Of a DNA stretch of 10,042 bases, positions 1 to 6,540 are shown in pieces. The notes below the pieces were generated by a model. That model did no database searches. It saw nothing but the letters and a program-made list of their open reading frames with translations, and was not told where the DNA came from. Made by a program: the position numbers and the translations under genes. How positions within the stretch are numbered: position 1 is the stretch's first letter; every line of letters begins with the position of its first letter. This stretch comes from Candidatus Levyibacteriota bacterium (GTDB lineage: Bacteria > Patescibacteriota > Microgenomatia > Levybacterales > UBA12049), in contig PRDT01000062.1 in assembly GCA_003173995.1 (NCBI GenBank), forward strand, positions 1 through 10,042, written 5' to 3'.

Positions 1-216
1 TCGACGAGTTTGGACCAATTGAGGTTGTAATTTCAGAAGACGTGCACTTTTAACCCATAAAATTCGCCTCATATCATGTATGTTCCACCCGACACGTAAT
101 TCATCATTGTCTCCTTGTATGCCAGGCATATTATCTCTCACAAACTCTATGCGGCGTTTTCGTATCTCCATCATATGCGTCGCCTCTTCAAGACGTGATT
201 GTTCGATCCATTTCAT
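1..216 (-). CDS. Hypothetical protein, 3' end beyond the window
   Basis: An open frame of 72 codons runs without a stop from an ATG at 216 off the left edge. The upstream in-frame codon is TAG, so this ATG is the first possible start; an AGGG lies about 5 bases before it. The visible part is basic and helical-looking, with Arg/Lys-rich stretches (EIRKRRIEFVRDN, RRILWVKSARLLK) and three Trp residues. No family is recognised. It follows the DUF1059-like gene on the same strand after 42 bases and may belong to the same operon as the exporter. The length and sense orientation fit a real gene, but with no homology in hand this is only moderately supported. Confidence 0.45.
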   Translation of the reverse strand, partial: MKWIEQSRLEEATHMMEIRKRRIEFVRDNMPGIQGDNDELRVGWNIHDMRRILWVKSARLLKLQPQLVQTRR

Positions 217-258
217 GAAGCCCTATACTAATACATTTTGAGGCTAATTTCAAGCGAG

Positions 259-456
259 CTAGGTATTTGCTACCATGTGTGAGCGAATATCTTGATCAAC
301 CTCTTCATGAGACTTTTTAATCTCTGGATGCATCTCTTGTAAATGCTTTTCTGCTGTTGCTGTTAACTCTGTAGCAGCCCCTTCAGCATCTGCAGCTTGG
401 GATGTCATAACAAGATGATTGCATGCATCAAGTGGACATGTAAATGAATATGCCAT
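259..456 (-). CDS. DUF1059-like small Cys/His protein
   Basis: A 65-residue soluble protein. Cys7 and Cys12 (C-X4-C) near the N-terminus and His38 and His43 (H-X4-H) in a predicted helix form a C2H2-like metal-binding pattern. Together with the size and the 'AEKHLQEMHPE' helix this resembles the DUF1059 family of predicted small metal-binding proteins; function unknown. The start is ATG 456, not the GTG at 465: a ten-base perfect anti-16S match (AGGAGGTGAT, 461-470) sits with AGGAGG 8 bases before ATG 456, and the GTG lies inside that ribosome binding site. It follows the exporter stop by 33 bases on the same strand, so the two are probably co-transcribed. Membership of DUF1059 is likely but not certain. 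Confidence 0.75.
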   Translation of the reverse strand: MAYSFTCPLDACNHLVMTSQAADAEGAATELTATAEKHLQEMHPEIKKSHEEVDQDIRSHMVANT

Positions 457-460
457 ATCT

Positions 461-470
461 ATCACCTCCT
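461..470 (-). promoter_or_regulatory. Strong Shine-Dalgarno site for the DUF1059-like gene
   Basis: AGGAGGTGAT matches the 16S anti-Shine-Dalgarno sequence over ten bases and decides the start at ATG 456. It suggests high translation of a gene internal to an operon. Confidence 0.85.
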
Positions 471-489
471 TATCAATAATTGTAGCAAA

Positions 490-1671
490 CTAAAATGCAG
501 ACTCGGCTTTAACACCCGGACGAAGTACTCGGAAAGAGAGAGCAAAACAAAGAAGTATCAAAATAGCTCCAACAAGAAATGGCAATGGGATAGCAACAGT
601 TGCAACAATACCACCTAAAATTGGCCCAATTATCATACCAATACTTTGATAGGAGGTATTCAACCCCATGATTGTTCCTTGAGACTTCTCATCTGTTTCT
701 TGGGAAAGAATGGTTGGAATAAGCGTTTGGGCAACACTATTTACCAGAGCTAAGAGAAGTGATGCCGCGACAAAAGTTATGAGTGAGCGTGAGAGGAACA
801 TAATAACAAATGAAACAGCAGTAAAAAGTATGGACAGACTAAATGCTTTTTTCATCCCAAACATTTTAGACGCCCTCTGAACAAGAAAAGTCTGAGAGAT
901 AAGCCCCACAATACCAAACATCGTAAAAAGAATTGCATTTTGTGATGTTGCGATATGCAGGATATTTAATGTAAATGGCTGATATCCATAAATAATGGCG
1001 CAGGAAAAAGCCAAAAAGAAAATAAGTGATATCACAAAAGTCACGCCAACATTCGGATCAAATAAGGTGTGCCACATACGCGGGAAATCAAATAACTTTC
1101 CATGTCGCACCTCACCCATATGCTTATTGGTCTCAGGCAAATACAATGCAGTCAGAATGACTGCAATAAGGGTTACTATTCCTGCAATAAGAAAAGGTAT
1201 TCCCGCTCCAAAAATAACAGTAAATGCTGATATCGCTGGTCCAAAGACAAATCCAAAATTAAACGCTGCACCAATGACACCGAATGCTTTCGCCCTATCT
1301 TCTGGCTTGGTCGAGTCTGAAATAACAGCAAATGCAACTGGTATATTCCCTGCTGTTAGGCCGTCTAACATACGAGCGATAAAAAGGAATATCGCATTGG
1401 GAGCAAATGCCATCAAGAAAAATGACACTGCTGTTCCGGCAATAGATATAAGTAGTAGTGGTCTTCTTCCATATTTATCTGACAGTCTTCCAATAACAGG
1501 TGTTGAGATAAATTGGCAAATAGAATAGGACGCAAATAAGAGTCCATTCTGAAAATCCGACAACCCGAATTTTTTGGAATATGCGTACAGAATTGGAATA
1601 ATGATGCCATACCCAAGCATATTCACCACAGCAATAAGTGCAATAATAAAAAGAGTTTTGTTGTTTCGCAT
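490..1671 (-). CDS. MFS transporter, DHA1/TetA-like drug:H+ antiporter
   Basis: A 393-residue inner-membrane protein with about 12 hydrophobic segments, the usual size for a DHA1 major facilitator. Motif A is clear in the loop after TM2 (GRLSDKYGRRP, residues 61-71). The motif B region has the conserved Arg (ARMLDGLTAGNIP, about 99-111). A motif C-like GFVFGP (140-145) marks the antiporter branch in TM5. The likely role is proton-driven export of a small molecule or drug; the substrate cannot be read from sequence. ATG 1671 is chosen over TTG 1680 because an extended -10 box covers 1680-1688, so the TTG codon would not be transcribed. There is no Shine-Dalgarno, consistent with a leaderless mRNA. 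The gene diverges from the signalling operon and is followed by the DUF1059-like gene. Confidence 0.9.
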   Translation of the reverse strand: MRNNKTLFIIALIAVVNMLGYGIIIPILYAYSKKFGLSDFQNGLLFASYSICQFISTPVIGRLSDKYGRRPLLLISIAGTAVSFFLMAFAPNAIFLFIARMLDGLTAGNIPVAFAVISDSTKPEDRAKAFGVIGAAFNFGFVFGPAISAFTVIFGAGIPFLIAGIVTLIAVILTALYLPETNKHMGEVRHGKLFDFPRMWHTLFDPNVGVTFVISLIFFLAFSCAIIYGYQPFTLNILHIATSQNAILFTMFGIVGLISQTFLVQRASKMFGMKKAFSLSILFTAVSFVIMFLSRSLITFVAASLLLALVNSVAQTLIPTILSQETDEKSQGTIMGLNTSYQSIGMIIGPILGGIVATVAIPLPFLVGAILILLCFALSFRVLRPGVKAESAF

Positions 1672-1679
1672 GAAGTACA

Positions 1680-1688
1680 ATTATAACA
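1680..1688 (-). promoter_or_regulatory. Extended -10 promoter of the MFS gene
   Basis: Read on the minus strand this is TGTTATAAT, a perfect TGnTATAAT extended -10. Eight bases separate it from ATG 1671, so transcription should start about two bases before the start codon. No good -35 is seen, as expected for extended -10 promoters. Confidence 0.65.
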
Positions 1689-1732
1689 ACAATTAGTTTG
1701 GTAGAAGTGACTAATCTTACTATAAGCAAAAT

Positions 1733-1761
1733 TTGACAACTCCCCACTATCGCCATACGAT
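1733..1761 (+). promoter_or_regulatory. Promoter of the two-component operon
   Basis: TTGACA (1733-1738), a 17-base spacer and TACGAT (1756-1761) fit a housekeeping sigma promoter. The predicted start of transcription near 1768 is only about three bases before ATG 1771. Confidence 0.65.
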
Positions 1762-1770
1762 AATGAAAGG

Positions 1771-2202
1771 ATGGGTTTGGTTGATAACATTAAAAAACTT
1801 CGTAATCCTCAAAAGGAATTTCCTGTGAGTAAGCCACCGCACAAAAAGATACTGATTATTGAAGATGAGAAAGCAATGGCTGAGATTCTCGAAGCGCATC
1901 TAAAAAAAAGTGGTTATTCAGTGATAAAAGCAGTCAATGGTGAAGATGGGCTTGAAACAATTAAAATAGTCAAACCTCATTTGGTTATTCTCGATCTTAT
2001 GATGCCAATTATGGACGGCAAGACAATGTTACACAAACTTCGACGAATACCAGAATTTAAAGACTTGCCGGTTATAGTCCTCACCAATGCAGGTGACGCT
2101 GAGAATTTGCGCGAAACCCACCTCTATCTTGGTGCACAATTTTTTGTGAAGTCCAATGTTTCTATGGATGAAATAGTTGGAGCTATCAAAGAAATGGTAT
2201 GA
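1771..2202 (+). CDS. Single-domain response regulator (receiver only)
   Basis: A CheY-like receiver domain with no output domain, 143 residues from ATG 1771. The acidic pair is in LIIEDE (Asp32), the phospho-acceptor is Asp75 in VILDLMMP, the switch Thr is Thr105 in VLTN, and the conserved Lys is Lys127 in FFVKS, where Ser replaces the usual Pro. It presumably accepts phosphate from the sensor kinase next door. The start is uncertain: ATG 1771 fits the leaderless arrangement of the promoter, whereas GTG 1825 (codon 19) has AAGGA 7 bases upstream and would give a 125-residue protein beginning close to the first strand, as in the second regulator of this operon. Its TGA stop overlaps the kinase ATG (ATGA, 2199-2202), implying translational coupling. 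Confidence 0.9.
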   Translation: MGLVDNIKKLRNPQKEFPVSKPPHKKILIIEDEKAMAEILEAHLKKSGYSVIKAVNGEDGLETIKIVKPHLVILDLMMPIMDGKTMLHKLRRIPEFKDLPVIVLTNAGDAENLRETHLYLGAQFFVKSNVSMDEIVGAIKEMV

Positions 2203-4955
2203 GAAAAAAGCTTGCACAACATGTTTTCCGACTTTCAACAATTGAGACAATTTCCCTCAATCTTGCCCTTCTTGCTGTCTATGTACTTTTTGGTAAATTA
2301 GGGCTTCTCTTTGCATCAGTCAATCCAAGTGCTACTGCTATTTGGGCACCTACAGGAATTGCACTTGGCTCACTTCTCCTCTTTGGCTATCGTGTCACTC
2401 CTGCAATTTATATTGGCGCATTTATCGTCAATCTCACAACATCAGGCACTATTGAGACCTCTTTGGCAATTGCTCTAGGAAATACTCTTGAAGGGATTGT
2501 TGCAACCTTTCTTATCAACAAATTTGCTAATGGTATTCGCGCCTTTAGTTCGATAAGTAATATATTCAAATTCGTTTTCTTTTCAGCTGTATTAGGGACT
2601 GCAATAAGTGCAACTATTGGTACCTCAACGTTGATTTTAGGAGGATATGCTGTTGTCGCAAATTTCCAACCCATTTGGTTTACCTGGTGGCTTGGAGATA
2701 TGGGAGGAGCTATGATTGTCGCTCCTCTTCTTTTGGTATGGTCACAGAATTTTAAAATTCATTTTTCCTTCAAAAAAGCATTGTATTTTTCTTTTTCTTT
2801 TCTTTGTCTTCTTTTTCTTACTATTTTAGTCTTTAGTGGTATCTTCCCTTACGTTTATTTCCTCATGCCTTTTGCTATTTGGGTCGCTCTTACTTTTGAA
2901 TATAGAGGGGCAACGCTCAGTAATTTTGTTGTCGCACTTATTGCCATTTATTTTACCTTGCATGGAATAGGACCTTTCACAAGATTTAGGTCAACAAATG
3001 ATGCACTTCTCCTTTTGCAGATGTTCCTTGGTGTCTTTTCTATTACCAGTCTTGCCTTTGCTGCAGTTGTCTCGATTAACAAAAAAAACACACAGGCTAT
3101 CCAGTCCAGTGATGAAAGATTTAAAGCACTTCTTGAAAATAGTTTTGATGCATTTGTTCTTATCGATGCAACATCACGAATTACTTATGCCAGCCCATCG
3201 GTAAAAAACGTATTAGGATATACACCTAAAGAGCTCGAAGGGACGATAGGATTTAATCTCGTCATCCCAGAAGATCGTGCGTTTACTGTGAAAGAGCTTG
3301 CCAAATTAGTCCTTAAGCCAGGCGGGACTATTACGATAGAATACCGCGTGATGCGAAAGGATAAACAAATCATATGGACTCAGGCAACTGGGACGAATTT
3401 ACTTCTTGATCCCTTGGTGAATGCAGTAGTTGTTAATTTCAGAGATATAACAGAAAGAAAATCTCAGGAAGAAGAAATAAAGAAAAATGAGAAGCGATTT
3501 AGATCACTTGTTGAAAAAAGTGGCCAAGGGATTGCTCTTCTTGATAAGAAAGGGAAAATTATTTATATGACCACAACAATAACTGAACTCCTTGGATATA
3601 CGCAAGAGGAATATGAGAAGAAAGGCAACTCTCTTATGCATCCTGACGACAGGAAGTCTGTTGAGAAGAAGTCTAAAGAAATACTTAATCATCCCGGAGC
3701 AAGTGTTTCCCTTCAGTATCGCATACTGCATAAAAATGGCACCTATAGGTGGTTTGATGTCTTAGTAACTAATCTCTTAGATGATGAAGCTTTACATGCA
3801 TATGTTGTTAACTTCCGGGATATTACTGACATAAAAAATATCGAAGAAGAAGTGCGAGAAGAAAAAATAGAAGATGAAGCAATGTTAAATAGTATTGGTG
3901 AGGGAGTTATTGCAACAGATAAAGATGGAAGAATTGCTATTGCCAATCATATCGCCTGCAAGCTTACTGGCTGGACTGAAAAAGAACTTATTGGACAGTC
4001 TCTTGTCAAAGCTGTTCCAATGACTGATGAAAATGGAGAAAAAATTGCTATTAAAGACAGGCCCCTGACCAAAGTCCTTATGCGTGGGAAAAAGACTGCT
4101 AATTCAAAGTCTATTTATTACACAAGAAAAGATGGTACCAAATTCCCTGTCCAATTGACGCTCACGCCAATTATTCTTGAGGATGAAGTTGTTGGTACCA
4201 TTGAAGTCTTCAGAGATATCACAGAAGAAAAGCAAATTGAGAAGACAAAAAATGAATTCGTATCCCTTGCCTCTCACCAACTTCGCACTCCTCTAGCGAC
4301 CATTAATTGGTATGTTGAAGAATTACTTGCTGCCAAAAAAGATCTCGGCACCAAAAATGCGCATTATCTCGATCAGGTCTATGTGGCAAGTCATCGAATG
4401 GTTGGACTTATAAATGCGCTGCTGAATACGTCACGACTGGAACTTGGAACATTTGCTGTTGAGCCAAAAGATATTGATTTTGTTGAGAGTATCAGTCAAG
4501 TTATCAAGGATCTGACAGGAGGAGTCAAAGAAAAACAAATTACTCTAAAGAAAGATTATAAGAAGAGTCTTCCTATTTCAGCCGATCCTAAGCTTCTTGG
4601 CATTCTGATACAGAATCTCCTTTCCAATGCAGTCAAATACAGTAAGCCAAAAGGCACAGTAACCATCAAGCTCTCTCACAATAAAGACGGCTACACATTT
4701 AGCGTCAAAGACAATGGCTGTGGTATTCCTGCCAGTCAGGAAGATAAAATATTCTCCAAGCTTTTCCGTGCAGATAATGCGCGAAGTCTCGACCCAGATG
4801 GCTCAGGTCTTGGCTTGTATATAGTCAAATCCATTTTGGATGCAGTTGGTGGCAAAGTGTGGTTTGAGTCAGTAGAAAATAAAGGGACAACCTTCTTCCT
4901 CTCACTCCCCGCTGCTGGAATGAAACAAAAGAAAGGAGAAAGACAGCTTCATTAA
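2199..4955 (+). CDS. MASE1-PAS-PAS-PAS sensor histidine kinase
   Basis: A 918-residue hybrid-free sensor kinase in the inner membrane. Residues about 15-295 are a MASE1-type membrane sensor with multiple hydrophobic segments and motifs WAPTGIAL (49-56) and WLGDMGGAMIVAPL (164-177). Three PAS/PAC units follow at about 303-420, 430-545 and 558-677, each ending in FRDIT. HisKA carries the phosphorylated His693 in SHQLRTPL. The HATPase domain has the N box (NLLSNAVKYS, 806-815), G1 (DNGCGIP, 838-844), an F box (IFSKLF, 851-856) and G2 (GSGLGL, 868-873), so it should be catalytically active. The signal sensed is unknown; PAS domains could bind a small ligand or cofactor. It is coupled by a 4-base overlap to the upstream regulator and lies 35 bases before the second one. 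No clear ribosome binding site precedes it. Confidence 0.95.
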   Translation: MRKKLAQHVFRLSTIETISLNLALLAVYVLFGKLGLLFASVNPSATAIWAPTGIALGSLLLFGYRVTPAIYIGAFIVNLTTSGTIETSLAIALGNTLEGIVATFLINKFANGIRAFSSISNIFKFVFFSAVLGTAISATIGTSTLILGGYAVVANFQPIWFTWWLGDMGGAMIVAPLLLVWSQNFKIHFSFKKALYFSFSFLCLLFLTILVFSGIFPYVYFLMPFAIWVALTFEYRGATLSNFVVALIAIYFTLHGIGPFTRFRSTNDALLLLQMFLGVFSITSLAFAAVVSINKKNTQAIQSSDERFKALLENSFDAFVLIDATSRITYASPSVKNVLGYTPKELEGTIGFNLVIPEDRAFTVKELAKLVLKPGGTITIEYRVMRKDKQIIWTQATGTNLLLDPLVNAVVVNFRDITERKSQEEEIKKNEKRFRSLVEKSGQGIALLDKKGKIIYMTTTITELLGYTQEEYEKKGNSLMHPDDRKSVEKKSKEILNHPGASVSLQYRILHKNGTYRWFDVLVTNLLDDEALHAYVVNFRDITDIKNIEEEVREEKIEDEAMLNSIGEGVIATDKDGRIAIANHIACKLTGWTEKELIGQSLVKAVPMTDENGEKIAIKDRPLTKVLMRGKKTANSKSIYYTRKDGTKFPVQLTLTPIILEDEVVGTIEVFRDITEEKQIEKTKNEFVSLASHQLRTPLATINWYVEELLAAKKDLGTKNAHYLDQVYVASHRMVGLINALLNTSRLELGTFAVEPKDIDFVESISQVIKDLTGGVKEKQITLKKDYKKSLPISADPKLLGILIQNLLSNAVKYSKPKGTVTIKLSHNKDGYTFSVKDNGCGIPASQEDKIFSKLFRADNARSLDPDGSGLGLYIVKSILDAVGGKVWFESVENKGTTFFLSLPAAGMKQKKGERQLH

Positions 4956-4990
4956 AAGTTATTGCAATTTTTTTTGAAGAGGTTTATTCT

Positions 4991-5389
4991 ATGAATGTGG
5001 ACGAGACAAAAAAAATAGTACTCATTATCGAAGATGAGCCTCCAATGCTTCATATTCTCTTTGACAAGCTCTCAGAAAGCGGCTTTGCAGTCCTCCAAGC
5101 AAAAGATGGACAAGAAGGACTTGATACAGCACTCGCCAAGCATCCTGACCTTATTCTTCTTGATGTCCTGATGCCTCACATGGATGGTATGACTGTCCTT
5201 TCAAAATTGAGGGAAGATGATTGGGGCAAAAATGTACCAGTAATTCTTCTGACCAATGTCAGTCCAGATGGCAATGATGTTATTCAGTCCATTGTGAAGA
5301 CCCAACCAGCATATTACTTTGTGAAGTCAGATATTAAATTGGAAAGTATTGTAGAAAAAATCCACGAAGTCCTCAGCAGCGCTAGCTAA
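4991..5389 (+). CDS. Second single-domain response regulator (receiver only)
   Basis: A 132-residue receiver domain with no output domain. Visible functional residues are Asp15 in LIIEDE, phospho-acceptor Asp58 in ILLDVLMP, Thr88 in LLTN and Lys112 in YFVKS, again with Ser in place of the Pro that normally follows Lys. GAAGAGG at 4976-4982 gives a good ribosome binding site 8 bases before ATG 4991. It is the last gene of the operon and is related to the first regulator, but not closely enough to be a recent duplicate. It probably competes or relays with the first regulator for phosphate from the kinase and must act through protein contact, since no DNA-binding domain is present. Confidence 0.93.
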   Translation: MNVDETKKIVLIIEDEPPMLHILFDKLSESGFAVLQAKDGQEGLDTALAKHPDLILLDVLMPHMDGMTVLSKLREDDWGKNVPVILLTNVSPDGNDVIQSIVKTQPAYYFVKSDIKLESIVEKIHEVLSSAS

Positions 5390-5399
5390 AATGTCCAAC

Positions 5400-5420
5400 A
5401 AAAAACCTCCCGAAGGAGGT
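5400..5420 (-). terminator. Intrinsic terminator with UUCG loop
   Basis: On the minus strand ACCTCC-TTCG-GGAGGT (5420-5405) is a 6-bp stem with an extra-stable UUCG tetraloop, followed directly by a run of T (5404-5400). It terminates minus-strand RNA coming from the tRNA-like region. Read on the plus strand the same stem lies 15 bases after the second regulator, but its T run is poor (CATTTGTT), so it would be a weaker terminator in that direction. Confidence 0.8.
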
Positions 5421-5447
5421 CATTTGTTAGTACATTTTGAAAATGTA
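5400..5447 (-). ncRNA. Predicted small two-hairpin RNA
   Basis: An extended -10 box (5454-5462) predicts transcription starting near 5447 and ending at the UUCG terminator, giving an RNA of about 48 nt. It would contain a first AU-rich hairpin from the palindrome (TACATTTT / AAAATGTA) and then the terminator hairpin. The first hairpin carries a 15-nt exact complement to the core of the adjacent tRNA-like RNA, transcribed from the same strand. This is a prediction from promoter, palindrome and terminator only. The same region could instead be just the 3' trailer of the tRNA-like transcript. Confidence 0.3.
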
Positions 5448-5452
5448 TTAAC
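5426..5452. repeat. 27-bp near-perfect palindrome
   Basis: Two 13-base arms (5426-5438 and 5440-5452) flank a single central G. Only one of the 13 pairs is imperfect (G5430 opposite T5448). The core is TACATTTT-G-AAAATGTA. It may be an operator or the template of an RNA hairpin. Bases 5428-5442 recur exactly, inverted, inside the tRNA-like gene at 5538-5552. Confidence 0.75.
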
Positions 5453-5453
5453 A

Positions 5454-5462
5454 ATTATACCA
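5454..5462 (-). promoter_or_regulatory. Extended -10 promoter upstream of the palindrome
   Basis: On the minus strand this reads TGGTATAAT, a perfect extended -10. The predicted start near 5447 lies inside the palindrome. A second TATAAT without TG lies 29 bases upstream at 5483-5488. No strong -35 is present. Confidence 0.45.
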
Positions 5463-5501
5463 TAAATTTTTAATTATCCAAAATTATAGGCTTAACGACC
5501 G

Positions 5502-5620
5502 TAGAGGGGGCAGGATTCGAACCTGCGATGGCTTCACTTTCAAAATGTACTACACTCCTAAGATCTGCTTTCTAGGATTGGACCCTATAGCCCTTCGTCC
5601 GCTTGTGGTTTCACCCCTCT
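5502..5620 (-). tRNA. Atypical 119-nt tRNA-like gene, identity unassigned
   Basis: The two ends are perfect tRNA: a 7-bp acceptor stem AGAGGGG/CCCCTCT (5620-5614 with 5509-5503), a canonical T arm GCAGG-TTCGAAT-CCTGC (5526-5510) with no gap between them, and discriminator A5502. CCA is not encoded. The core of 87 nt is about 40 nt too long. It holds a serine-tRNA-like D-loop string (AAGCGGACGAAGGGC), a 5-bp stem TCCTA/TAGGA (5577-5573 with 5560-5556), and CATTT-TGA-AAGTG (5547-5535). Candidate anticodon loops are TTTGAAA (5544-5538; UGA, Ser) with an imperfect stem, or GTCCAAT (5583-5577; CCA, Trp) with a 4-bp stem; neither gives a normal cloverleaf. It could be an intron-bearing or insertion-bearing tRNA, a reduced tmRNA-like RNA, or a decayed tRNA. 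It begins 3 bases after an upstream stop codon. Confidence 0.6.
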
Positions 5621-5623
5621 ATA

Positions 5624-6373
5624 TTAGCTGTCTATAAAATTAGACAAAATATCTATTAGTGCTTTCAATTTCTTAACATCCTCTTTATTCATCTTCTTAA
5701 AATCTGGAACTATGATTCTTGCTCTACCATCTGACAAATTAATATCGACAGCTTGCATATCTTGTTGTTTTACAGAGATTTCTGGTTGACTATCAATTGT
5801 TAAGGGATTATCCATAGGAGAGCTCTCTTCAATTTTAGCAACTTCATTTGTCAGGGGTGTTGATTCAATGATTATGCCATTCTTTAGTAAACCTGCAAAT
5901 TCTAAAGAAGACCGAAACATTTTTACAACATCTTGAGATGCTTTTTCTGTAATGCCATATTCTCTAACCAAAATATTGCTAAGGAGAGTTGGTAATGCTG
6001 AATTCCTATACTTTGCGATCAATGCATTGAAGAGCTTAGGACTATTTATTGCTTCTACTATCGCCAATTGTTTGTCTTCTGCAGATGTCTCTATAAGTAT
6101 CCTATCTGCTAAAGCAGATAAACTATAAACCTCTCCACTCCTAACAAGTAAACCATAATAGACTAACGCTGCGGCTTTAGGTGCAGATGCACCCGTTATC
6201 CCTTGATAACCCATCCCTACCGCAACCGAAGATCTGCTGTAAGGACCAGATCCTAAATTCTTCTTTATTAGAGATGCATATTCAATTGCAGACTCCAAAT
6301 CAATTGCTGGGTAAGCAGTACTTCTCTCTTGTTGTTTTTTGATTGTAGCTTCACTTGCTATTTGATCTACCAT
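5624..6373 (-). CDS. Uncharacterised winged-helix-like protein (DUF5343-like)
   Basis: A 249-residue soluble protein that I cannot assign firmly. Residues about 20-165 read as a helical, winged-helix-like domain (YPAIDLESAIEYASLIKK, then GYQGITGASAPKAAALVYYGLL and a short beta stretch SGEVYSLSALADRIL). This pattern of a helix, a 'G..g.sG' turn and a Leu-rich helix resembles DUF5343-type proteins. A low-complexity acidic linker (about 178-212) leads to a C-terminal strand-helix unit (DGRARIIVPDFKKMNKEDVKKLKALIDIL) of a type common at the ends of regulators and antitoxins. A near-consensus promoter lies just upstream. The stop is 3 bases from the tRNA-like gene, so both are likely on one transcript and this protein may have a job connected with that RNA. 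That last point is inference from position only. Confidence 0.8.
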   Translation of the reverse strand: MVDQIASEATIKKQQERSTAYPAIDLESAIEYASLIKKNLGSGPYSRSSVAVGMGYQGITGASAPKAAALVYYGLLVRSGEVYSLSALADRILIETSAEDKQLAIVEAINSPKLFNALIAKYRNSALPTLLSNILVREYGITEKASQDVVKMFRSSLEFAGLLKNGIIIESTPLTNEVAKIEESSPMDNPLTIDSQPEISVKQQDMQAVDINLSDGRARIIVPDFKKMNKEDVKKLKALIDILSNFIDS

Positions 6374-6383
6374 ATTCTGTTTA

Positions 6384-6413
6384 ATTATAAACGTCTATCG
6401 CTATTTTTGTCAA
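6384..6413 (-). promoter_or_regulatory. Near-consensus sigma-70-type promoter
   Basis: On the minus strand: TTGACA (6413-6408), an 18-base spacer and TATAAT (6389-6384). Both hexamers are perfect. Ten bases separate it from ATG 6373, so the leader would be about four bases. It probably drives the winged-helix-like gene and the tRNA-like gene behind it. Confidence 0.8.
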
Positions 6414-6540
6414 TAAGGAATTTTTCTATCTTAAATTTGGTTGTATTTTTAAGATTAAAATACTGATTAGGCATGTTATTTTTATCAGGGTTAAGCCGAT
6501 TTGTTTATTTTTTTACTAATAGGATTAGAGGAAATATATA
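6414..6540. other. AT-rich intergenic stretch
   Basis: Between the promoter of the winged-helix-like gene and the terminator of the Rpf-like gene the DNA is very AT-rich with no plausible reading frame. I see no RNA fold or repeat worth calling. Confidence 0.5.

Noticed and set aside
229..239. An 11-base sequence (TAATACATTTT) also present in the 5426-5452 palindrome
   Set aside because: A shared 11-mer is expected by chance in 10 kb of AT-rich DNA, and there is no further similarity around it.
463..465. GTG as the start of the DUF1059-like gene
   Set aside because: It overlaps the ribosome binding site; ATG 456 has ideal spacing.
995..1528. A 177-codon open frame on the plus strand
   Set aside because: It lies wholly opposite the MFS transporter, is rich in Lys/Ile/Pro without any domain pattern, and has no promoter or ribosome binding site.
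5502..5620. A group I intron as the cause of the long tRNA-like core
   Set aside because: The excess is only about 40 nt, far below the size of any self-splicing group I intron.
5400..5620. An attachment site of a mobile element beside the tRNA-like gene
   Set aside because: No integrase is present and no direct repeat of the tRNA 3' end is found; the shared 15-mer is inverted and lies in the tRNA core.
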